Part shown: positions 8,898 through 18,506 of the stretch, one piece after another
Position numbering within the stretch: the stretch's first letter is position 1
How the letters are laid out: every line of letters starts with the position of its first letter
Source: Salipiger pentaromativorans
GTDB taxonomy: Bacteria; Pseudomonadota; Alphaproteobacteria; Rhodobacterales; Rhodobacteraceae
NCBI RefSeq assembly: GCF_024721115.1
Contig: NZ_JAMDHK010000013.1
Coordinates: forward strand, 53,170-117,169
Direction: 5' to 3'
DNA: 64,000 bases
Program-made: the position numbers and the translations under genes
Notes under the pieces: generated by a model
The model's database searches: none
What the model saw: only the letters and a program-made list of their open reading frames with translations
Told to the model about the DNA's origin: nothing

Positions 8898-9929
8898 ATG
8901 AGCGACATCGACATCCGCAGAGAGGGCCGCGCCGGCCGCATCACGCTGACCCGCCCGGAGGCGCTGAACGCGCTCAGCTACGCCATGTGCCTGCGCGCCG
9001 AGGCCGCGCTGGACGCCTGGCGCGACGATCCCGAGGTGGCGCTGGTGCTGATCGACGCCACCGGCGACAAGGCGTTCTGCGCCGGCGGCGACATCGCCGA
9101 GATCTACCGCAGCGGCATCGCCGGCGATTACGACACCGGCCGGCGCTTCTGGCGCGACGAATACCGCATGAATGCCGGGATCGCCGACTATCCCAAACCC
9201 GTTGTCAGCTTCCTGCACGGTTTCGTCATGGGCGGCGGCGTCGGGCTTGGCGGGCATTGCGGACATCGCATCGTGGGCGAAAGCGCCCAGATCGCCATGC
9301 CGGAATGCGGCATCGGTTTCGTGCCCGATGTGGGCGGCTCGGCGCTGCTGGCCCGGGCGCCCGGACGGCTGGGAGAGTATCTCGGACTGACGGCCGCCCG
9401 CATGGGGCCCGGCGATGCGCTCCACGCGGGGTTTGCCGATCTCTTCGTGCCGCAGGCGGCCTGGCCCGCGCTGAAGGCACGGCTGGCCGAGACCGGCACG
9501 CTCTCGGCACTGGAGGAGGCGGCGGAGACCCCGCCGGCAAGCCCGCTCGCCGCCGCGCAGGCGCAGATCGACACGCTCTTCGGAAAGGCCACGCTGGCGG
9601 CGATCGTCGCGGGGCTGGAGGGCGCGACCGGGGATCTCGCCGGTCAGGCCCGCAAGGCGCTGGCGCGGAATTCGCCGCTGGCCATGGCGGTGACGCTGGA
9701 GATGCTGACCCGGCTGCGCGCCGGGGACGGCGACATCCGCAGCGCATTGCGGCAGGAATACCGGGTCTCGCACCGGGTGGCGGAACAGGGCGATTTCCTC
9801 GAGGGCATCCGCGCGCAGATCATCGACAAGGACCGCAGCCCGGTCTGGCGCTACAGGCTCGAGGAGGTGACACCGGAGCGCGTCGCGGCCATGCTGGCGC
9901 CGCTGGGAGAAGACGAGCTGGCGCTGTGA
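8898..9929 (+). CDS. 3-hydroxyisobutyryl-CoA hydrolase (enoyl-CoA hydratase family)
   Basis: Crotonase-fold enzyme of 343 residues. Its length, FCAGGDIAEIY, the oxyanion-hole loop FVMGGGVGLGGH and MPECGIGFVPDVGGS are typical of 3-hydroxyisobutyryl-CoA hydrolase rather than of ordinary (about 260-residue) enoyl-CoA hydratases. It releases free 3-hydroxyisobutyrate, the substrate of the next gene product, MmsB. ATG 8898 begins the domain; its ribosome site is weak and lies just past the twin-palindrome element, so translation could be affected by that structure. Part of the valine-degradation run acd-hibch-mmsB. Confidence 0.88.
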   Translation: MSDIDIRREGRAGRITLTRPEALNALSYAMCLRAEAALDAWRDDPEVALVLIDATGDKAFCAGGDIAEIYRSGIAGDYDTGRRFWRDEYRMNAGIADYPKPVVSFLHGFVMGGGVGLGGHCGHRIVGESAQIAMPECGIGFVPDVGGSALLARAPGRLGEYLGLTAARMGPGDALHAGFADLFVPQAAWPALKARLAETGTLSALEEAAETPPASPLAAAQAQIDTLFGKATLAAIVAGLEGATGDLAGQARKALARNSPLAMAVTLEMLTRLRAGDGDIRSALRQEYRVSHRVAEQGDFLEGIRAQIIDKDRSPVWRYRLEEVTPERVAAMLAPLGEDELAL

Positions 9930-9954
9930 TGCGCCGTTGTGGGAGGAGGAAACC

Positions 9955-10827
9955 ATGAAGATCGCATTCATCGGACTGGGCAATATGGGCGCGCCCATGG
10001 CCGCCAATCTGGCCGCTGCCGGCCATGAGGTCACCGGCTACGACGTGGCCGGGGCCGGCGCCGAGGGGGTGGCCCGGGCCGCCAGCGCGGTGGCGGCCGT
10101 CGCCGGTGCGGAGGTGGTGATCACCATGCTGCCCAACGGCGCGATCCTGCGCGCGGTGGCGGAGGAGGTGATCCCCGCCATGGCGCCGGGCGCGGTGCTG
10201 CTCGACTGTTCCACGGTCGATGTGGAAAGCGCCCGCGCGGTGGCGGAAGACTGTGAAGCCGCCGGGCGCGGCGCGCTGGACGCGCCGGTCTCGGGCGGCG
10301 TCGGCGGCGCGGCGGCGGGCACGCTGACCTTCATGGTGGGCGGTTCCGATGCGAGCTTTGCCATCGCGGAACCGCTTTTCGAGATCATAGGCCAGAAGGC
10401 GGTGCATTGCGGCCCCTCGGGCAATGGCCAGGCGGCGAAGATCTGCAACAACATGATCCTCGGCGTCACGATGATCGCGACCTGCGAGGCGTTTGCCCTG
10501 GCCGACAAGCTGGGCCTGTCGCGAGAGGCGATGTTCGATGTGGTCTCGACCTCCTCGGGCTATAGCTGGTCGATGAACGCCTATTGCCCGGCGCCGGGCG
10601 TGGGGCCGGTTTCGCCCGCCGACAATGGCTACAAACCGGGCTTCGCCGCCGAGCTGATGCTGAAGGATCTGGGGCTGTCGCAGCAGGCCGCCGAGGCCGC
10701 CGACGCCGACACGCCCATGGGTCAGCGCGCGCTGGAGCTCTACCGCAGCTATGTCGAGGAGGAAGGCGGCAGGGGCATGGACTTTTCCGCCATGCTGCCC
10801 CGGTTCGAGAAACGCCGGCGCGGATAG
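9955..10827 (+). CDS. mmsB: 3-hydroxyisobutyrate dehydrogenase
   Basis: NAD-dependent oxidation of 3-hydroxyisobutyrate to methylmalonate semialdehyde, the substrate of MmsA at the start of the cluster. 290 residues: N-terminal Rossmann GLGNMGAPMAANL (7-19), substrate-binding DAPVSGGVGGAAAGTLTFMV, and catalytic lysine in NGQAAKICNNMILG. The C-terminal YSWSMNAYCPAPG and DNGYKPGFAAELMLKDL are typical of true MmsB. A GGGAGGAGG ribosome site precedes ATG 9955, 25 bp after the hydrolase gene, so the genes are surely cotranscribed. A GarR-like paralogue lies at 29056. Confidence 0.95.
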   Translation: MKIAFIGLGNMGAPMAANLAAAGHEVTGYDVAGAGAEGVARAASAVAAVAGAEVVITMLPNGAILRAVAEEVIPAMAPGAVLLDCSTVDVESARAVAEDCEAAGRGALDAPVSGGVGGAAAGTLTFMVGGSDASFAIAEPLFEIIGQKAVHCGPSGNGQAAKICNNMILGVTMIATCEAFALADKLGLSREAMFDVVSTSSGYSWSMNAYCPAPGVGPVSPADNGYKPGFAAELMLKDLGLSQQAAEAADADTPMGQRALELYRSYVEEEGGRGMDFSAMLPRFEKRRRG

Positions 10828-10887
10828 GCGCGGCGCGGAGAGGCGCCGCCCGGCCACCGGGGCGGCGCCCTGCCCGGTTCCGACGGA

Positions 10888-10917
10888 TTTTCGAGTATTT
10901 CCGGAAAGATGAAAGGC
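10888..10917 (+). repeat. Dispersed repeat GAGTATTT...GAAAGATGAAAGG (copy 2)
   Basis: ATTTTCGAGTATTTCCGGAA followed by AGATGAAAGG, on the plus strand, just after a GC-rich inverted repeat (GGCGCCGCCC with GGGGCGGCGCC, about 10843-10870) downstream of mmsB. Hairpin plus T-rich tail may terminate the valine operon. Confidence 0.7.
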
Positions 10918-11005
10918 AAAGTGCCGCGCCGGACCCTCTGCGGTTTGTGGCCTTTCCCCCGCGCGCGATCCGGGGCAATGTCGCGGCCAAGGAGGTGCCT
11001 TCCGC

Positions 11006-11659
11006 ATGACCTGGACCGAGACCGTCCCCGAAACCGCCGCCCTGTCGCCCCACAGCCGTCAGGCGCTCGACCGGCTTCACCCGTTCGACGCGCCGCGCGG
11101 CACCGTGCTGTTCCGCCCCGGCGATGCGGTGCAGGGCTTTGTCGTGGTGATCGCGGGGCGGGTCGAGGTGTTTCTGACCGGCCCCACCGGGCGCGACATC
11201 CTGCTTTACGGCGTGGAGCCCGGGCAGAGCTGCATTCAGTCGACCCTGGGGCTTCTGGGCGGCGAGGAATATTCCGGCGAGGCGGTGACCCGCAACGACT
11301 GCCGTCTGGTCATGATCCCCCGGCCGCTGTTCCTGCGGCTGATGGAGGAGGATGGCGCCTTTCGCGGATTTGTCTTCCAGGCCTTCGCGCAGAGGATGCA
11401 AAGCATGATGCATCTGCTTGAAAAGGTAGCCTTTCAGAGGGTCGAATGCCGGCTGGCCAGAACCCTGATCGACGAGTCCGAAGCGGGTGTTCTGCGCGCC
11501 ACCCATGCCGAGATCGCCACCCGGATCGGCTCGGCCCGCGAGGTGGTCTCGCGGCGGCTCGACGCGCTGGCGCGGCGCGGGATCGTGGCGCTCGACCGCG
11601 GCGCGGTGCGGCTGCTCGACGCCGACACGCTGCGCGGCATTGCCGAGGCCGAGAGCTGA
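11006..11659 (+). CDS. Crp/Fnr-family transcriptional regulator
   Basis: 217 residues. A cyclic-nucleotide-binding-type beta-roll spans about residues 20-125 and a C-terminal winged HTH about 150-210 (THAEIATRIGSAREVVSRRL). It lacks the N-terminal cysteine set of FNR, so it does not carry a 4Fe-4S oxygen sensor of that type; the lone cysteines are in the beta-roll. Similar proteins respond to stress or redox cues. A perfect AGGAGGTG ribosome site precedes the ATG. Downstream FrnE-like and channel genes are on the same strand and may be its targets, which is inference only. Confidence 0.85.
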   Translation: MTWTETVPETAALSPHSRQALDRLHPFDAPRGTVLFRPGDAVQGFVVVIAGRVEVFLTGPTGRDILLYGVEPGQSCIQSTLGLLGGEEYSGEAVTRNDCRLVMIPRPLFLRLMEEDGAFRGFVFQAFAQRMQSMMHLLEKVAFQRVECRLARTLIDESEAGVLRATHAEIATRIGSAREVVSRRLDALARRGIVALDRGAVRLLDADTLRGIAEAES

Positions 11660-11716
11660 AGGCAGTCGATTCCGCCGCGCGGCCCTGCTAGGAAGGCCGG
11701 AAAAGGAACATTCCGA

Positions 11717-12367
11717 ATGGTCACGCTCGACATCTTCTCCGACCCGATCTGCCCCTGGTGCTATATCGGCAAGACGCTGCTGGACCGCGCGCTCGAGGCG
11801 GCGCCGGGCCATCCCTTCACCCTGCGCTGGCGGCCCTTCATGCTGAACCCGCAGATGCCCGCCGGCGGCATGGACCGGCGGCTCTATCTGGAGGAGAAGT
11901 TCGGCGGCCAGGACCGTGCGGTCGCGGCCTATCTGCCGGTGGCGGAACATGCGAAGGCGGCCGGGCTGACGCTCAATCTCGACGCCATCGCCCGCACCCC
12001 GGCGACGCTCGACGCGCAGCGGCTGATCCATTGGGCCGGGATCGAGGGGGTGCAGACGGCGGTCGTCTCGGCGCTGTTCCGCGCCTATTTCACCGAGGGG
12101 CGCGACATCGGCGATGCGGAGGTTCTGGGCGACATCGCCGATGCCTGCGGGCTCGACGCCAGCCTGATCCTGCGGCTTCTGGCCTCGGATGCCGACCGGC
12201 GCGAGATCGTCGAGATGGACGCCGCCGCCCGTGGCATGGGCGTGACCTCGGTGCCCACCTTCGTGGTCGCGGGCCAGCACGCGGTGCCGGGCGCGCAGCC
12301 GACCGAACTCTGGCAGCGGGTCATCGCCGAGCTGGGCGGAGACGGCGCGCGGGAGGCGCGGGCATGA
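11717..12367 (+). CDS. DsbA-family oxidoreductase, FrnE-like
   Basis: 216 residues with a thioredoxin fold interrupted by a helical insert. The redox motif CPWC is at residues 12-15 in FSDPICPWCYIGK, the hallmark of the FrnE/2-hydroxychromene-2-carboxylate isomerase branch of DsbA proteins. There is no signal peptide, so it acts in the cytoplasm, unlike DsbA. A cis-Pro loop is present at VTSVPTFVVAG. The related Deinococcus FrnE is a cytoplasmic disulfide isomerase tied to oxidative stress. It lies 57 bp after the Crp-type regulator. Confidence 0.85.
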   Translation: MVTLDIFSDPICPWCYIGKTLLDRALEAAPGHPFTLRWRPFMLNPQMPAGGMDRRLYLEEKFGGQDRAVAAYLPVAEHAKAAGLTLNLDAIARTPATLDAQRLIHWAGIEGVQTAVVSALFRAYFTEGRDIGDAEVLGDIADACGLDASLILRLLASDADRREIVEMDAAARGMGVTSVPTFVVAGQHAVPGAQPTELWQRVIAELGGDGAREARA

Positions 12368-12386
12368 GCCCCGCCCCCCGGCAAAG

Positions 12387-12758
12387 ATGAAACGGCTGCG
12401 CATCCTGACCCTGGTGGCGACGGTGCTGGGCATCATCGCGCTCGGCACGGTCTATTTCCGCCTGGTCGAAGGCTGGAGCTGGCTGGATTCCTATTTCTTC
12501 ACCGTGGTGACGCTCTCGACCGTCGGCTATGGCAATCACATTCCGATCACCGTGGCCGGCAAGATCGGCACCACCGTATTCATCCTGCTCGGCCTCGGGA
12601 TCTTTGCGGTGGCGGTACAGCAATTCGGCCTCTTCGCCATGCGCAAACGCGAAGAACATACCGAATGGCTGATCGCCAAGCTCGATCTCGACAAAGAGGC
12701 CGCAAACGAGGATGCCCCCGCCTCGCAGCAACCGGAGCCGCCGGCGAACCGCGACTGA
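12387..12758 (+). CDS. Small two-TM potassium channel
   Basis: 123 residues with the minimal K+ channel layout: TM1 about 5-24, pore helix 35-45, selectivity filter TVGYGN at 45-50, TM2 about 57-80, then a charged cytoplasmic tail ending in a Pro/Glu-rich stretch. It would work as a tetramer in the inner membrane. No RCK or ligand domain is attached. It starts 19 bp after the FrnE-like gene, so it is likely cotranscribed. Family assignment is clear; gating signal unknown. Confidence 0.88.
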   Translation: MKRLRILTLVATVLGIIALGTVYFRLVEGWSWLDSYFFTVVTLSTVGYGNHIPITVAGKIGTTVFILLGLGIFAVAVQQFGLFAMRKREEHTEWLIAKLDLDKEAANEDAPASQQPEPPANRD

Positions 12759-12926
12759 CTGGCGGCGAGACATGCAATTAACGCATAGCGGATATACCCA
12801 CTATGCGAGACACAAGACGGTTGTGCACCCGAAGCAGTTTCCGATAGCCCGGTTGGTAGCGATAACCCGACACAATCCCCTGCGACAGTCCTGCCTGCGG
12901 GGCCGTTTATTGAGGCTTTGAGTTTT

Positions 12927-14135
12927 ATGCGGTCATCCCCTGGAAGATTGGAATTCATCGCGCTGCTTGCGATGCTCTTTGCGACGATTGCCTTTTCCAT
13001 CGACGCCATGCTCCCCGCCCTGCCCGAAATCGCGGCAGAGCTGACACCCGACGATCTCAACCGCGCGCAGCTTGTGGTGACCAGCTTCGTGCTGGGCATG
13101 GGGCTCGGCACGCTGTTCACCGGCCCGCTGTCCGATACGTTCGGGCGCAAGCCGGTGATCCTGGCCGGCGCGGTGCTTTATATCGCCATGTCGCTGGTTG
13201 CCGCGCAGGAGGATACGCTCGAGATGCTGCTGGTCGCCCGGCTGCTTCAGGGCCTCGGCGCAGCCGGCCCGCGTGTGGTGGCGCTGGCCATCATCCGCGA
13301 TCTCTATGCCGGCCGGGATATGGCCCGCATCATGTCCTTCATCATGATGATCTTCACGCTGTTTCCGGCGCTCGCCCCGTCGATCGGCGCGGTGATCATC
13401 GAGCTGTCGAGTTGGCGCGGGATCTTCATCGCCTTCGTGCTGTTTGCCACGGTGGCCTCGCTCTGGCTGATGCTGCGGCTGCCCGAGACCCTGCCCCGCG
13501 CGCAACGCCGCCCCTTCCGCCTGACGACGCTCTGGGCGGCGATGCGCGAGCTGCTGAGCCACCCGGTGGTGCGGATCTCGATCGGCGTGCAGGCGCTGGT
13601 CTTTGCGATGCTGTTCTCGATGATCTCGACGGTGCAGCCGATCTACGATATCAGCTTCGGCCGCGCCGAGAGCTTCCCGGTCTGGTTCGGCGCGATTGCC
13701 GTTCTCGCCGCCTCGGGCAGCGTGCTGAATGCCTCGCTGGTCATGCGGCTGGGGATGCGCTTTCTGGTGACCGCCATGCTGGCGGTGCAGGCGGTGATGG
13801 CCGGCATCACGCTGCTGGCCTTTGCCGGCGGCGTCTCGGGCACCCCGGCCTTTGCGGTGTTCCTGGTCTGGCAGCTTGCGGTGTTCTTCCAGATGGGGCT
13901 GATCGTCGGCAATGTGAACGCCATCGCCATGGAGCCGGTGGGCCATATCGCCGGGCTCGCCGCTTCGGTCATCGGTGCCATCGCCACGGTGATGGCGGTG
14001 ATCATCGCGATCCCCACCGGGCTGATGTTCGACGGCACGCCGCTGCCGCTGGCGGCGGGAATCTTTGTCGAGGCGGTGCTGGCGCTGCTGCTGATGCGCT
14101 ATCTGGCCCGTATCGAGGCGGCGCTGCCGGTCTGA
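12927..14135 (+). CDS. MFS drug-resistance transporter, Bcr/CflA type
   Basis: 402 residues with about 12 predicted transmembrane helices. N-terminal sequence around [12 protein letters not shown] followed by [19 protein letters not shown] is the MFS motif A in the form typical of Bcr/CflA proton-driven efflux pumps. The ATG at 12927 sits 11 bp after TGAGG and is preferred over a TTG at 12918. Its last 37 bp overlap the convergent chemoreceptor gene. An inverted repeat CGCATAG/CTATGCG (12782-12807) in the upstream gap may be an operator. Substrate unknown. Confidence 0.88.
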   Translation: MRSSPGRLEFIALLAMLFATIAFSIDAMLPALPEIAAELTPDDLNRAQLVVTSFVLGMGLGTLFTGPLSDTFGRKPVILAGAVLYIAMSLVAAQEDTLEMLLVARLLQGLGAAGPRVVALAIIRDLYAGRDMARIMSFIMMIFTLFPALAPSIGAVIIELSSWRGIFIAFVLFATVASLWLMLRLPETLPRAQRRPFRLTTLWAAMRELLSHPVVRISIGVQALVFAMLFSMISTVQPIYDISFGRAESFPVWFGAIAVLAASGSVLNASLVMRLGMRFLVTAMLAVQAVMAGITLLAFAGGVSGTPAFAVFLVWQLAVFFQMGLIVGNVNAIAMEPVGHIAGLAASVIGAIATVMAVIIAIPTGLMFDGTPLPLAAGIFVEAVLALLLMRYLARIEAALPV

Positions 14136-15694
14136 GGCCGCGGCGGGGCATCCGCCGGCTCCGGAGCCGTCTCGGGCCGCGGACGGAAGCGGAAGGCGCG
14201 CATCTCGTTCAGAAGCGCCTGCGCGTGATCGCGCAGGCGCAGGCCCATCGCCGCCATCTCCTCGCTCAGCCCGGCACTGTCCTGGGTTTCGGCGTCGAGC
14301 CGCGCCACGGTGTCTGAAAGCTGCCGCATGCCGCCCGACTGGCTGCGGCTGTCGTCGCGAATGGCGGCGATCATCGCGCTGACCGTGCTCACCTCCTCGA
14401 CGATGGAGGACAGCCGTCCGCCCGCCTCGTCCACAAGCTGCGCCCCGCTGGTCACCTGCGCCTCGCTGTCGAGGATCAGCGTCCGGACCCCGGCGGCGGC
14501 TTCGGCGGTGCGCTGCGCAAGCTGCCGCACCTCGGCGGCGACCACCGCAAAGCCCTTGCCGCTCGCGCCCGCGCGCGCGGCCTCGACCCCGGCATTGAGC
14601 GCCAGAAGATTGGTCTGAAAGGAAATATCGTCGATCAGGTCGATGATCTTGCCAACCTCCGCCGAACTGCGCCGCAGACGCGCCATCGCCGCGATCGCCT
14701 CATCCGTCACCCGCCCGCCGGCCTCGGCGGCATCGCGCGCGGCGCGCGCACGATCCGAGGCAGTGCCGGCCTGGTCGGCGGTTTCGTTCAGGCCGCGCGT
14801 CAGCTCGGACAGGGTCTGCGCCGCGCTGCTGAGCGCCAGCGCCTGACGTTCGCCCCGCGCCGAAAGATCGCCGGTGACGCTGCCCAGCCCCTCCGCCTCG
14901 GCCTCGAAACTGCGGGCCATGTCATGGGCGCCGCGCAGCGCCTCGTCGAGCTGCGCGACCGCGCGGTTGAAATCCAGCCGCAGCGCATCGAAGGCGGCGG
15001 GCATCGGCGCCTCGATCCCGCAGGCGAGATCGCGGCCGGCCAGCGTCTGCAAATGCCGGTTGAAGAGCGCCACCACCTGCCGCGTTTCCTGCGCGCTGGC
15101 CTCGGCCCGCGCCTGCGCATCCGCCGCGCGGCGGCTTTCCTCCGCAAGCAGCGCACGGCTTTCGTCGATCCGCGCGCGGGCGGCGCTGCGTTGCAGGATG
15201 GCCATGGTCAGGATCGCCACCTCCATCGCGACCACACCGCCGTGAAACGCCGCCCGCATGACATTCTCGAAAAGATCGGTAGAGGGAAACAGCAGCGCCG
15301 GCGCCAGCAGGATCAGCACGGCATGATAGAGCCCCAGCGCCGCCGCCGCGCCGAACAGTACCGAAATCCGCCCGAGGATCGAGACCCCCGCGAGCATCAC
15401 GAAATAGATCATATGCGTGTCGAGCTGCCAGGGATGCGCCCGGTAGATCCCGGTGAGCAGCAGCGCCTGCGTCAGCACGATCATCGCGATGACCCAGTCG
15501 CGCGCCAGAGGCGGCAGCCGCAACGCCGCCCCCGCCAGCGCGATCAGCGCCAGAGAGCCGAGCGTGGCCAGCATCCCGGTGTCGCCGAGATAGAGATCGG
15601 TCACCAGATCGACCGGCAGCAGCATCACCGCCAGGCAGATCAGCAGCGCCGGTTCGCTCATCCCCCGCACCCGGTCGAGCAGCGCCGCGATCAT
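14099..15694 (-). CDS. Methyl-accepting chemotaxis protein with multi-pass membrane N-terminus
   Basis: 531 residues. Residues 1-175 contain about six hydrophobic helices with short loops and no periplasmic sensor domain, so the stimulus is probably sensed within the membrane. A coiled-coil region follows, then the MCP signalling domain, with its hairpin tip in [20 protein letters not shown], a signature that binds CheA/CheW. The C-terminus is proline-rich ([17 protein letters not shown]) and lacks an obvious CheR-docking pentapeptide. The 3' end overlaps the MFS gene by 37 bp tail to tail. No other chemotaxis gene is adjacent. Confidence 0.9.
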   Translation of the reverse strand: MIAALLDRVRGMSEPALLICLAVMLLPVDLVTDLYLGDTGMLATLGSLALIALAGAALRLPPLARDWVIAMIVLTQALLLTGIYRAHPWQLDTHMIYFVMLAGVSILGRISVLFGAAAALGLYHAVLILLAPALLFPSTDLFENVMRAAFHGGVVAMEVAILTMAILQRSAARARIDESRALLAEESRRAADAQARAEASAQETRQVVALFNRHLQTLAGRDLACGIEAPMPAAFDALRLDFNRAVAQLDEALRGAHDMARSFEAEAEGLGSVTGDLSARGERQALALSSAAQTLSELTRGLNETADQAGTASDRARAARDAAEAGGRVTDEAIAAMARLRRSSAEVGKIIDLIDDISFQTNLLALNAGVEAARAGASGKGFAVVAAEVRQLAQRTAEAAAGVRTLILDSEAQVTSGAQLVDEAGGRLSSIVEEVSTVSAMIAAIRDDSRSQSGGMRQLSDTVARLDAETQDSAGLSEEMAAMGLRLRDHAQALLNEMRAFRFRPRPETAPEPADAPPRPQTGSAASIRAR

Positions 15695-15895
15695 GGCCCG
15701 CCCCGGGCCGCAACCCGCCCCCGACCGGGCGAAAAAGACAGGAAATATGCACAGAGAACGCCCGACATGGCACAGAATTAGTCACCTGCACCTTTCAATC
15801 CGGTTACCCGCCGCATGTTTTCAGAGCAAAATCGGGAAAATTCGGTATACAAATGCATACACACCTTTTCGACTCCCGCAATCTGCGCTAAGGCG

Positions 15896-15907
15896 TCGGA
15901 TATCCGA
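15896..15907. promoter_or_regulatory. Palindrome upstream of icd
   Basis: Perfect 12-bp palindrome TCGGATATCCGA, 27 bp before the icd start. A second imperfect repeat, GTATACAAATGCATAC, lies at about 15846-15861. Either could be an operator for icd or for the divergent chemoreceptor gene. Confidence 0.35.
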
Positions 15908-15934
15908 TGCTATCAGCCACGAAAGGTGTGCCGC

Positions 15935-17149
15935 ATGTCGAAGATCAAGGTCGAGAACCCCATCGTCGAAATGGACGGGGACGAAATGACCCGGATCATC
16001 TGGGACTTCATCAAGAAAAAGCTGATCCTGCCCTATCTGGACATCGACCTGCTTTATTACGATCTCGGCATCGAGAGCCGCGATGCCACCGACGACCAGA
16101 TCACCATCGACGCCGCCGAGAAGACCAAGGAGGTGGGCGTCGCGGTGAAATGCGCCACCATCACCCCCGACGAGGGCCGGGTCGAGGAATTCGGCCTCAA
16201 GAAGATGTGGAAATCGCCCAACGGCACGATCCGCAACATCCTGGGCGGCGTGGTGTTCCGCCAGCCGATCATCTGCCGGAACGTACCGCGACTGGTGCCC
16301 GGCTGGACCAAGCCCATCGTGATCGGCCGCCATGCCTTTGGCGACCAGTACAAGGCCACCGACATGAAATTCCCCGGCCCGGGCACGCTGACGATGAAAT
16401 TCGTCGGCGACGACGGCACGGTGATCGAGGAAGAGGTCTACAAGGCCCCCTCCTCGGGCGTCTATATGGGCATGTACAACCTCGACCAGTCGATCGCCGA
16501 TTTTGCCCGCGCCTCGATGAACTACGCGCTGGATCTGGGCTGGCCGCTGTATCTGTCGACCAAGAACACCATTCTGAAACAGTATGACGGCCAGTTCATG
16601 ATCCTGTTCCAGAAGATCTTCGACGAGGAATTCGCCGACAAGTTCAAGGCCAAGGGCATCTGGTACGAACACCGGCTGATCGACGACATGGTGGCCTGCT
16701 GCATGAAGTGGAACGGCGGCTTCGTCTGGGCCTGCAAGAACTACGATGGCGATGTGCAGTCCGACACCGTGGCGCAGGGCTTCGGCTCGCTGGGGCTGAT
16801 GACCTCGCAGCTCATGACACCGGATGGCAAGATCGTCGAGGCCGAGGCCGCGCATGGCACGGTGACGCGGCATTACCGCCAGCATCAGGAGGGCAAGCAG
16901 ACCTCGACCAACTCCATCGCCTCGATCTACGCCTGGACCGGCGGGCTCAAGCACCGCGCCAAGCTCGACGGCAACGAGGCGCTGATGCGCTTCGCCTCGA
17001 CGCTGGAAAAGGTCATCGTCGAGACGGTGGAGGCCGGCTGGATGACCAAGGACCTGGCGCTGCTGGTGGGACCGGACCAGAAATGGCTGACCACCATGGG
17101 CTTTCTCGAAAAGATCGACGAGAATCTCAACAAGGCGCTGGCGGGCTGA
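15935..17149 (+). CDS. icd: NADP-dependent isocitrate dehydrogenase
   Basis: TCA-cycle enzyme, isocitrate to 2-oxoglutarate with NADPH, cytoplasmic. 404 residues, the length of the eukaryote-like homodimeric type II IDH common in Alphaproteobacteria, not the E. coli type. Motifs: [15 protein letters not shown] (residues 13-27), [17 protein letters not shown], and [16 protein letters not shown] with the NADP-specific region. ATG 15935 matches the family N-terminus ([17 protein letters not shown]); the frame is open further upstream but that part shows no family similarity. It is monocistronic, with a twin-palindrome element 8 bp after the stop. Confidence 0.97.
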   Translation: MSKIKVENPIVEMDGDEMTRIIWDFIKKKLILPYLDIDLLYYDLGIESRDATDDQITIDAAEKTKEVGVAVKCATITPDEGRVEEFGLKKMWKSPNGTIRNILGGVVFRQPIICRNVPRLVPGWTKPIVIGRHAFGDQYKATDMKFPGPGTLTMKFVGDDGTVIEEEVYKAPSSGVYMGMYNLDQSIADFARASMNYALDLGWPLYLSTKNTILKQYDGQFMILFQKIFDEEFADKFKAKGIWYEHRLIDDMVACCMKWNGGFVWACKNYDGDVQSDTVAQGFGSLGLMTSQLMTPDGKIVEAEAAHGTVTRHYRQHQEGKQTSTNSIASIYAWTGGLKHRAKLDGNEALMRFASTLEKVIVETVEAGWMTKDLALLVGPDQKWLTTMGFLEKIDENLNKALAG

Positions 17150-17157
17150 ACGGGGCG

Positions 17158-17203
17158 GCAAATTCCTTCGCAGGAATTTGCAAAAGTCTTCGAAGACTTT
17201 TGC
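17158..17203. repeat. 46-bp twin-palindrome element, copy 2
   Basis: Left palindrome 17158-17181 (arms GCAAATTCCTTC and GCAGGAATTTGC, one mismatch). Right palindrome 17180-17203 (half-site GCAAAAGTCTTC and its exact mirror). They share the central GC at 17180-17181. It lies immediately after icd. The arm sequences differ from copies 1 and 3 but pairing is retained. Confidence 0.9.
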
Positions 17204-17341
17204 GCGCGGGGCGGAGATCCGGCGCGCCCGGGGCAGATCCTGCCCCGGGCGCGCACAGTCTCTGATCGTCCGCCCCGGCAGCCCCACCCGCGACGCGGGG
17301 TTATCGCGTCAGGGATCTTGACCGGTCTTGCGACCCGCGTC

Positions 17342-17974
17342 ATGGCTCCGGATATGCTGCTTCTCGAAAATCCCCCGCCGGACCGGCACACGCTCTGGGA
17401 GGATATCCAGGCCATCGTCACCGGCACCACGCTGGTGGCGCTGTCGATCCAGTTCCTGCGCGCCTCCGAGCTTTTCACCGGGCAGATCGCCGGGCTGTCG
17501 CTGGTACTCTCCTACCCGACCGGCCTGCCCTTCGGCGCGATCTTCTTCCTGCTCAACCTGCCCTTCTACGTGCTGGCCGTCCGCCAGCTCGGCTGGCGCT
17601 TCACCATCAAGAGCTTTCTGTCGGTGGCGCTGATGTCGACCATCGCCGAGACGCTGCCGCTGGTGCTGACGATCAACCATCTGCATCCGGCGCTCGGCGC
17701 GGCGCTGTCGGGCATGCTGGCGGGGGTGGGGCTGCTGCTGCTCTTCCGCCACGGCGCGACGCTGGGCGGGGTGGGCATCGTCGCGCTCTGGGCGCAGGAC
17801 GCGCGCGGCATCAAGGCCGGTCACGTGCAACTGGGCTTCGACCTCTGCGTCTTCACCCTCGCGCTGTTTCTCTTCGACTGGGAGCAAGTGCTCTGGTCGC
17901 TCTTCGGGGCGCTGGTGCTGAACCTGCTGATCACCGTGAACCACCGGCGCGACCGCTATATCGCGCGCTCCTGA
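17342..17974 (+). CDS. YitT-family membrane protein
   Basis: 210 residues with five to six hydrophobic helices, e.g. TLVALSIQFLRASELFTGQI, GAIFFLLNLPFYVLAV and SGMLAGVGLLLLFRHGAT. The pattern GQIAGLSLVLSYPTGLPFG and GATLGGVGIVALW matches the YitT/DUF161 membrane family, whose function is unknown. A TTG start at 17318 would add eight residues; ATG 17342 is chosen although neither has a clear ribosome site. A cytoplasmic stub of about 20 residues precedes the first helix. Confidence 0.8.
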   Translation: MAPDMLLLENPPPDRHTLWEDIQAIVTGTTLVALSIQFLRASELFTGQIAGLSLVLSYPTGLPFGAIFFLLNLPFYVLAVRQLGWRFTIKSFLSVALMSTIAETLPLVLTINHLHPALGAALSGMLAGVGLLLLFRHGATLGGVGIVALWAQDARGIKAGHVQLGFDLCVFTLALFLFDWEQVLWSLFGALVLNLLITVNHRRDRYIARS

Positions 17975-18023
17975 CCCCTGACGGGCGTGCCGCCCCCGCG
18001 GGGAGACGGGGGCGGACGCGCTG

Positions 18024-18260
18024 TCAGCCCGCTTCCGGCAGGCTGCCGAGCTCACGCGCCGCCGCGACTTCCTCTTCGTTCAGAAGCCCGTCGCCATCGG
18101 CGTCCATGGAGATGAACCCGTCGGTCGACACCTCGGGCCAGATCGCCTGGACCTCGTCCACCGAGAGCATCCCGTCGCCATTCGTGTCCGCCTCCTCGGC
18201 GGCCAGGGCGGGCAATGCGGTGGCGGCCAGGGCGATCAGGGTCAGCATCTGTTTCGTCAT
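18024..18260 (-). CDS. Secreted EF-hand calcium-binding protein
   Basis: 78 residues. A signal peptide (1-20, cleavage after LPALA) would export it to the periplasm. Two EF-hand loops follow: DTNGDGMLSVDE (25-36) and DADGDGLLNEEE (53-64), each with acidic residues at the calcium-ligand positions 1, 3, 5 and 12. An AGGGAG ribosome site precedes the ATG. It is divergent from an ECF sigma factor, 246 bp apart. Function unknown, perhaps calcium buffering or sensing in the envelope. Confidence 0.85.
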   Translation of the reverse strand: MTKQMLTLIALAATALPALAAEEADTNGDGMLSVDEVQAIWPEVSTDGFISMDADGDGLLNEEEVAAARELGSLPEAG

Positions 18261-18506
18261 AGGTATCGTCTCCCTTTCGTGGGTCGTGAGTGGTGACGAA
18301 AGCGCCTTTCCGGCGGCTTTCACGGGGTATGAGGCGCAAAACCCGCTCCGCGTCCCGCCCCGGTCGCTGCCGCAGCGCAGCGCGCGGCGCCCCGCCGAAA
18401 TCCCGCCAAGGCCTGCGCGGGGGGCCGCCCAAACAAGACCGGGGAAAGCCGCTCGGCGGAAATCCCCCGTCTGGCCGGGGATTTTCCCGGCCCCATACTC
18501 CCGGAC

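Noticed and set aside
5648-8944. 1098-codon open frame on the minus strand
   Set aside because: It runs antisense across the YbdK-type, glycosyltransferase and acyl-CoA dehydrogenase genes, all complete with motifs. A shadow of codon bias.
12918-12926. TTG start for the Bcr/CflA transporter
   Set aside because: The only ribosome-site-like TGAGG is 2 bp from the TTG but 11 bp from ATG 12927, so the ATG is preferred.
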